A stretch of DNA of 11,612 bases from Funneliformis mosseae (lineage: Eukaryota; Glomeromycota; Glomeromycetes; Glomerales; Glomeraceae), in the NCBI GenBank assembly GCA_910592005.1, contig CAJVPP010003450.1:1-11612 (forward strand), given 5' to 3'. Position 1 is the stretch's first letter; each line of letters starts with the position of its first letter. Shown one piece after another: positions 7,260-11,612 of this stretch. Made by a program: the position numbers and the translations under genes. Below the pieces are notes generated by a model, which searched no databases, was not told the origin of the DNA, and saw only the letters and a list, made by a program, of their open reading frames with translations.

Positions 7260-9526
7260 TTAAGAAGTTGGTAGGATGGTTGTTTGATTTAAATATTCAG
7301 GGTAAATTTTCGATAAGGAATCAGGTAAATTTGGTAAGCTAGATATTGAAGTATTTGTACAGTAAAGTTCAGTTAAAGAGTTTGGTAAGGTTGGTAGGAT
7401 AGTTATTGGAGTATAAGAGCAAACAAGTTTCATTAAGGAGTTGGGTAAAGTTGGTAGGATAGTTATTGGAGTATAAGAGCAAACAAGTTCCGTTAAGGAG
7501 TTAGGTAAAGTTGGTAAGCTATTAATTTTAGTCCAATAACATTTGAGTACCGTTAAGGAGTTGGGTAATGTTGGTAGGATAGTTATTACAGTACCAGAGC
7601 AATCAAGTTCCGTTAAGGAGTTAGGTAAAGTTGGTAAGCTTGTTATTAGAATACTAGAGCAATCAAGTTCCGTTAATGAGTTGGGTAATGTTGGTAAGCT
7701 ATTTATTTTAGTCCTATAACATTTGAGTATTGTTAAGGAGTTGGGTAATGTTGGTAGGATAGTTATTGGAGTATAAGAGCAATAAAGTTCCGTTAAGGAG
7801 TTGGGTAATATTGGTAAGCTTGTTATTTTAGTCCGATAACATTTGAGTACCGATAAGGAGTTGGGTAATGTTGGTAAGCTGGTTATCTGAGTATTATTAC
7901 AGTCGAGTACTTTTAATTTCCGATATCTTTGCAATCCTCCTAACGCGTTTAATATGTCATTCTTATTAAAATTCGTAATCGTTAATCTTTCAATAATATC
8001 ATCATATATAATATCTGATTCTTCAATTTTTGATTCTAATTCTTCTACATTCATCTGATTAAATTTTTGAGATAATTCTCTATGTAATGATATATTATTA
8101 TTACAAGAAACAGCATCAACATTTTTTAAATAACTATCCATTTGGTCCTTTATCTGATCAAATCGAACAATTTGAGATGATTCTCCAAATGAATTATTTA
8201 TACTAGAAGAAGCATCAATGTTATCCAAACGACGATGTTGGAGATTTGATTCATAATTATTCGTTTGATTTCCTGTTATGCTTGTTATCTTAACAATTGC
8301 ATTTAATTTATCAACTACTTGATTCATATCAGGACGTTTATCTGGCTCATCATCCCAGCATTCTAAAACACAAATTTGAAGATTAATTAAAATAATATTC
8401 ATTTTATAACTTCAATTGAAATTATAAATATATATTTACCGGTATAAATAATTACATAATCTTCAGGTGCGCCGGGTATGACCTTTTCTCTAAGTCCTTG
8501 TGAAATTGCTATAGCTAAACCAATGTCATACACTTGACCTTCAACATGAAAAGGTTGACGACCACTTGATATTTCCCACATGAGTACACCAACACTGTAT
8601 ACATCACTCTTTTCATTTAGTTTATATTGTCGTAATGTATTGTCACTTGTTCGGCTATTAAAACTTATTGGATCAACATAAGGAATTACTCCAAAAACTT
8701 TCGACTGATTAGTTGCGTCTTCAATTCTTTTCGATAATCCAAAATCAGCTAGTTTAATAATACCTTGACGAACTAATATATTGCCGGAATGCTAATATAG
8801 ATATAATAAAATTAATTAATAATTATTAATAGCGATAGTAAACAAAATTATGATATATATCGTGCAAGATTACCAAATCACGATGCACAATTCCTTCTTC
8901 ATGTATACACGACACAGCACAAGCCAACTGAAATGCAAAGATATATTTATCATCCCAAGTAAGTCTATCAAAATTCTCTTTCAAATAATTTTTAAGTGAA
9001 CCGTCGTCAGCATATTCCATTACTAACCAATATTTTTTCAATTGATTTTCTAATTTTTTTTTTTTCAAAAAAAAAATATAAATATATAAAAAATGAGTCA
9101 AAGTAAAATATATTAATTCGATACATAAACTTTATTAAGGAGATTTACCTTGATTACAAGTTATCCCACAAAAGCTGATAATATTGTCATGAAAATCAAC
9201 TTCACGATGAAGTTCAAGCTAAATTATAACAATTTAAAATTAATACATAAATGATTTTATAACAAATAGACGAAATGCATATTATGCTTTGTGCTTACCT
9301 CACGAACCAGTTCTTTCGCAGTAGCATTGTTGAAATTATAAAATGATTTTAACGCAAGGCGTTGCTTTGAACTTTTCCAATTTGCACGATAAACTTTTGC
9401 AAAACTGCCAGAACCAACTTCTTGAAAATTACTAAAATGTTTGAGTTCGTAGTATTTGATAATTTTTCTTGAGATAGCTTCTTCAATCCAATTAACCCAT
9501 TCATTCGAATTGTTGGTAGCTTGCAT
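7260..9526 (-). CDS. TKL-type protein kinase with C-terminal LRR array
   Basis: Five exons (9526-9299, 9218-9149, 9049-8874, 8791-8440, 8362-7260) with GT-AG introns of 80, 99, 82 and 77 nt join in phase to give 642 residues. The kinase domain (about 30-300) is complete: glycine loop GSGSFAKVY (39-47), ATP-binding Lys60 (LALKSF), likely alpha-C Glu76, catalytic HRDLHSGN (Asp157, Asn162), ADFGLSK (Asp174), SDVYSVGVLMWE (Asp221) and subdomain XI CWDDEPDKRP (Arg285). It should phosphorylate Ser/Thr (TKL group). A polar linker (about 301-424) follows, then ten 20-residue LRRs (425-624) of pattern LxxLxCxxTxITxLPxLPNS, and a short tail. No signal peptide or membrane segment is seen, so it is probably cytosolic. 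Exon 5 carries kinase subdomain XI, linker and LRRs without interruption, so the fusion is real. N-terminal WVNWIEEAISRKIIKYYE is typical of Rhizophagus TKL kinases. The substrate is unknown. Confidence 0.93.
7317..7916 (-). repeat. Ten tandem 60-bp units encoding 20-residue LRRs
   Basis: The array has an exact 60-bp period with no indels. The most alike neighbouring copies are at about 7381-7440 and 7441-7500, and a third close relative lies at 7741-7800. All three encode the variant CSYTPITILPTLPNS. Other units alternate with a KCY(R/W)TKI variant, suggesting that two-unit blocks were duplicated. The LPxLP 20-residue repeat belongs to the class seen in bacterial (YopM/IpaH-type) and giant-virus LRR proteins. 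Here Thr or another residue replaces the usual consensus Asn, and Cys is invariant in the beta strand. Confidence 0.95.
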
Positions 9527-9574
9527 GTTGATATATTTAATTTTGTATAGCGAAATGAACTAAAATAAATTCTT

Positions 9575-9602
9575 GGAGAAAAAGCAAAAAAGAAAAAAAA
9601 AA
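9575..9602 (-). promoter_or_regulatory. Pyrimidine tract upstream of kinase start
   Basis: On the minus strand this is a nearly unbroken C/T tract, dominated by T runs, about 50 to 75 nt upstream of the ATG at 9526. Pyrimidine tracts at this distance commonly mark transcription initiation in fungal genes. No TATA box is evident. The sequence between the tract and the ATG is AT-rich and ends TATATCAACATG, with A/C before the start as in fungal start contexts. Confidence 0.4.
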
Positions 9603-9947
9603 TGCACGAGGTAAATCAAATTTCTAAGCCACCGGAAATTTAATGTACGACGACAATGGTAACGCAAAATTACTGCGCCAACGAAACATTTCGTAAATAT
9701 TGCATTTATAATACGATTTATCGCATAAAATCTATGTAGTAATTTAAATTTGAATTATTGTATGATTTATTTTTATCAGCTTTATAAAACTTTAATAAAA
9801 GCACTGTAATGGTTAGAAAATACAAAAATATAAATAATATTAAAATATATCGCAGTAACTAGCATACACAATCAAAATAATAATCATATCACTGTTAAAT
9901 GTGATGTAAATTCTAAATAAATTAAATAAATGAATATAGTGCAGTAG
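9603..9947. other. Intergenic region between divergent coding regions
   Basis: No gene is seen. It separates the kinase-LRR gene (minus) from the plus-strand coding relic, so it may have served both as promoter. CpG-containing bases cluster at 9640-9700, and the rest is AT-rich. Confidence 0.5.
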
Positions 9948-10694
9948 CCGTTAAAGACGTACATTAAAAGCTCGAAGGCTGATTTTTCGACAGTTGACAA
10001 TCGAATAATATTTTCCTACTTTCGTGATCGAGAAAGCTGTACTATAATGAAAATTTTACAATGGGTAAATTCGCGTGCAGTAGCTGATACACAATCTATG
10101 ATGGTTGTGACACGAACGATAATAATTGTATAATGAACGAAAATCTCAATGTTTCTCGTTCTTACCGAATGATTTCCTATCGCTTGACAGATCTACCTTC
10201 TGATTATTTAGAACCTTCTTGTAACCAATGAATCTCATGATGCTATCAAAATTTTCGATGAGCAAGCGCATTCGAGAGTTCGTTACAGAAGATGCAAGGT
10301 CACTTTTATCGGAAAATTGAGCAAGAAAATTTGATGATGATTTTAATCTAAGATTTGATGTTTCGTCCGAAGCCTTTAGAATAAAATTAAGGCAAAGATC
10401 ATTCGTGAATTATTTGATTCTCTCCCTTCCCTTTTTTTCTTTAGCTTTCTGCTTTAATTATAACTCTGGTAGTTTTGGAATTTTCAGAGGGAATTTGTAG
10501 CGGAACGATTATCTCAGATCGATGATTTGGGAGTTACTATAATAGATGGGTTGCGGTTGACTCGAATTTATAACATTAGTATAGAAGAAAGAAAGACAAC
10601 TTTCAACTTTGAAAGCATATTGCAATCGGAGTTCAGTATCAAATCCCGTCTCGCATCAATTCACCCGTTTAACCAAAGATTCTTCGGTAAATAG
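9948..10694 (+). pseudogene. Unrecognised spliced coding region with frame breaks
   Basis: A run of plus-strand frames follow each other and look like one damaged gene. Frame A (9948-10130, possible ATG at 10047) includes STVDNRIIFSYFRDRESCT and MKILQWVNSRAVADTQ. Frame B (10088-10228) includes NVSRSYRMISYRLTDLPSDY. Frame C (10212-10331) includes NESHDAIKIFDEQAHSR and RCKVTFIGKLSKK. Frame D (10321-10404) reads FDDDFNLRFDVSSEAFRIKL and takes over from C in an A4 run near 10326. An 83-nt intron (10405-10487, GTGAAT...TTTTCAG) joins D in phase 0 to a clean terminal exon, 10488-10694 (68 codons): REFVAERLSQIDDLGVTIID, later TTFNFESILQSEFSIKSRL, stop TAG. Codon composition is richer in G and C than the surroundings. 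The family is not recognised. At least three frameshifts are needed, so it is a pseudogene or carries sequence errors. Confidence 0.6.
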
Positions 10695-10894
10695 AAAACA
10701 TAATCATTTTTTGATTTACCACTTTTCTACTTATCTTAAAATTTCACTTTTTGATTAAATTTCGACTGGAAAGTAAAAAATTTTATTAGTTATTATAATA
10801 ATAGAAAAAAATTCAAATGTTCCTTTTTATTTTATTTTTTAAAAGAACAATATTATAACTACAACTATTTAAATTAGACTTAATAAATCCGAAT
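10695..10894. other. AT-rich intergenic stretch
   Basis: Short AT-rich stretch after the broken plus-strand gene and up to the target site of the inverted-repeat element. No gene or clear signal is seen. Confidence 0.5.
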
Positions 10895-10896
10895 TA

Positions 10897-11448
10897 CCGG
10901 GGGGTGACAAAAGTATTGCACGGTCAAGAATTAGATAATTTTGATAAATTTTTAATAAGTAACTGAGCTATACTTTTTAATAACATATTAGCTAACTATT
11001 ACTTAATGAAACATTTTGTTCATTGTTTTGTTTAGAGTAATGCATAGTGTAAAATCTAATTTTAAACAATCTCTACGTTTAAATTCTTCGCACTTTATAT
11101 GTTCTCGCTAAAGGATCAGCTTATTAGCTTTTTGTATATTTTTACTAATTAACAAGCTGCAAGTAACATAAGGTCAGTCAATGACATCTTTTCTGGATCC
11201 AATTTTTTTTTACCGTAATAATGACCATTTTAGCCTTTTAACGAAAATATAATGCGTAATATTAAAAATAGAGATTTTTTAAAATTCGATTTTAAGAATT
11301 GCAACATATTAAATTAAACAATTAATAAAAATATTTCATAATGCAATAGATGTCCAAAATGTTTCTAATAAAATATGGCTCAGTTACAAATGAAAAATTT
11401 ACTCAATATCTCATTCTTAATCGTGCAATATTTTTGTCACCCCCCCGG
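10897..11448. mobile_element. Non-autonomous Tc1/mariner-like element (MITE), 552 bp
   Basis: The ends are inverted copies: CCGGGGGGTGACAAAAG from 10897, and its near-complement finishing at 11448 (seven C instead of six G). The similarity continues inward through TATTGCACG, AAGAAT, AGATA and GTAACTGAGC, giving inverted repeats of roughly 80 bp (about 10897-10985 and 11364-11448) with a few substitutions. TA lies on both sides (10895-10896 and 11449-11450), the target duplication of Tc1/mariner elements. The interior is AT-rich and has no transposase frame, so it must have moved with an enzyme supplied elsewhere. The small plus-strand frame at 11375-11590 crosses its right end and is not a gene. 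Confidence 0.88.
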
Positions 11449-11540
11449 TATATATAGAAAAATAAAATTGAAATTGAATCCTTTTGTTTTATCCACATCT
11501 CTTATGTTCATATGCATCGATCGATGCTTTTTTATTTATA

Positions 11541-11612
11541 CAGTAGCGGTCATAAGTATCCGACCCCTCATAATTCTTAAAGTTAATTAATAACACCCAT
11601 TAAAATTTTCCA
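11541..11612 (+). mobile_element. Terminus of a second Tc1/mariner-like element, cut by window end
   Basis: After TA at 11539-11540 comes CAGTAGCGGTCATAAGTATC, then CGACCCCTCA. This fits the ends of Tc1/mariner elements, which often begin CAGT and carry an (A)AAGTAT motif about 15 bases in. No inverse copy lies inside the window, so the element, if present, extends beyond 11612. Orientation and completeness cannot be judged here. Confidence 0.55.

Noticed and set aside
7317..7916. CRISPR-like array
   Set aside because: The 60-bp units are contiguous, have no distinct spacers, and encode in-frame leucine-rich repeats.
8399..8581. Separate 60-codon minus-strand gene
   Set aside because: It is the end of kinase exon 4 read through into the intron; its Met is internal to the kinase domain (residue 229).
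8826..9101. Separate 91-codon minus-strand gene
   Set aside because: It is kinase exon 3 with intron sequence read on both sides; the splice sites join it in phase to exons 2 and 4.
11375..11590. Plus-strand 71-codon frame
   Set aside because: It runs across the right inverted repeat of the MITE and into a second transposon end, so it is a by-product of repeat sequence.
1..11612. tRNA or rRNA genes
   Set aside because: No cloverleaf with internal A and B boxes and no conserved rRNA segment was recognised on either strand.

Overview
The window looks like AT-rich nuclear DNA of an arbuscular mycorrhizal fungus (Glomeromycotina), most likely Rhizophagus or a close relative. The reasons are a TKL-type protein kinase with the N-terminal style known from the very large Rhizophagus kinase family, short GT-AG introns of 77 to 99 nt, strong AT bias, and abundant decayed DNA transposons (pogo/Tigger-like, Crypton-like, Tc1/mariner-like). 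The assignment is inference from recognised protein style; no search was run.

Layout. Positions 1-346 hold a short GC-rich repeat (66-213) in AT-rich DNA. Positions 347-970 have the signals of a solitary LTR, weakly supported, and contain a small ATG frame (477-683) of unknown status. Positions 1030-1476 are a gutted Crypton-like tyrosine recombinase. Positions 2361-2818 (minus) carry a broken, unrecognised coding region. Positions 3579-4995 (minus) are a pogo/Tigger-type DDE transposase pseudogene with several premature stops. Positions 5372-6304 (minus) contain another broken, apparently spliced coding region.

The one gene that reads intact is on the minus strand at 9526-7260: five exons, 642 residues, with a complete TKL kinase domain fused to ten exact 20-residue leucine-rich repeats of the LPxLPxSL (bacterial/giant-virus) class. 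About 420 bp upstream, in divergent orientation, 9948-10694 (plus) holds an unrecognised coding region with at least three frame breaks but a clean phase-0 intron and a 68-codon terminal exon.

The right end has a 552-bp non-autonomous Tc1/mariner-like element (10897-11448) with long terminal inverted repeats and TA target duplication. A second Tc1/mariner-type terminus at 11541 runs off the window.

The genes do not form a pathway. The picture is a repeat-rich accessory region where one kinase-LRR gene has stayed open while transposons and several host-like reading frames around it have decayed. The kinase-LRR protein is the most interesting object: it could couple a recognition or scaffold surface, built from rapidly duplicating 60-bp units, to a cytosolic kinase.
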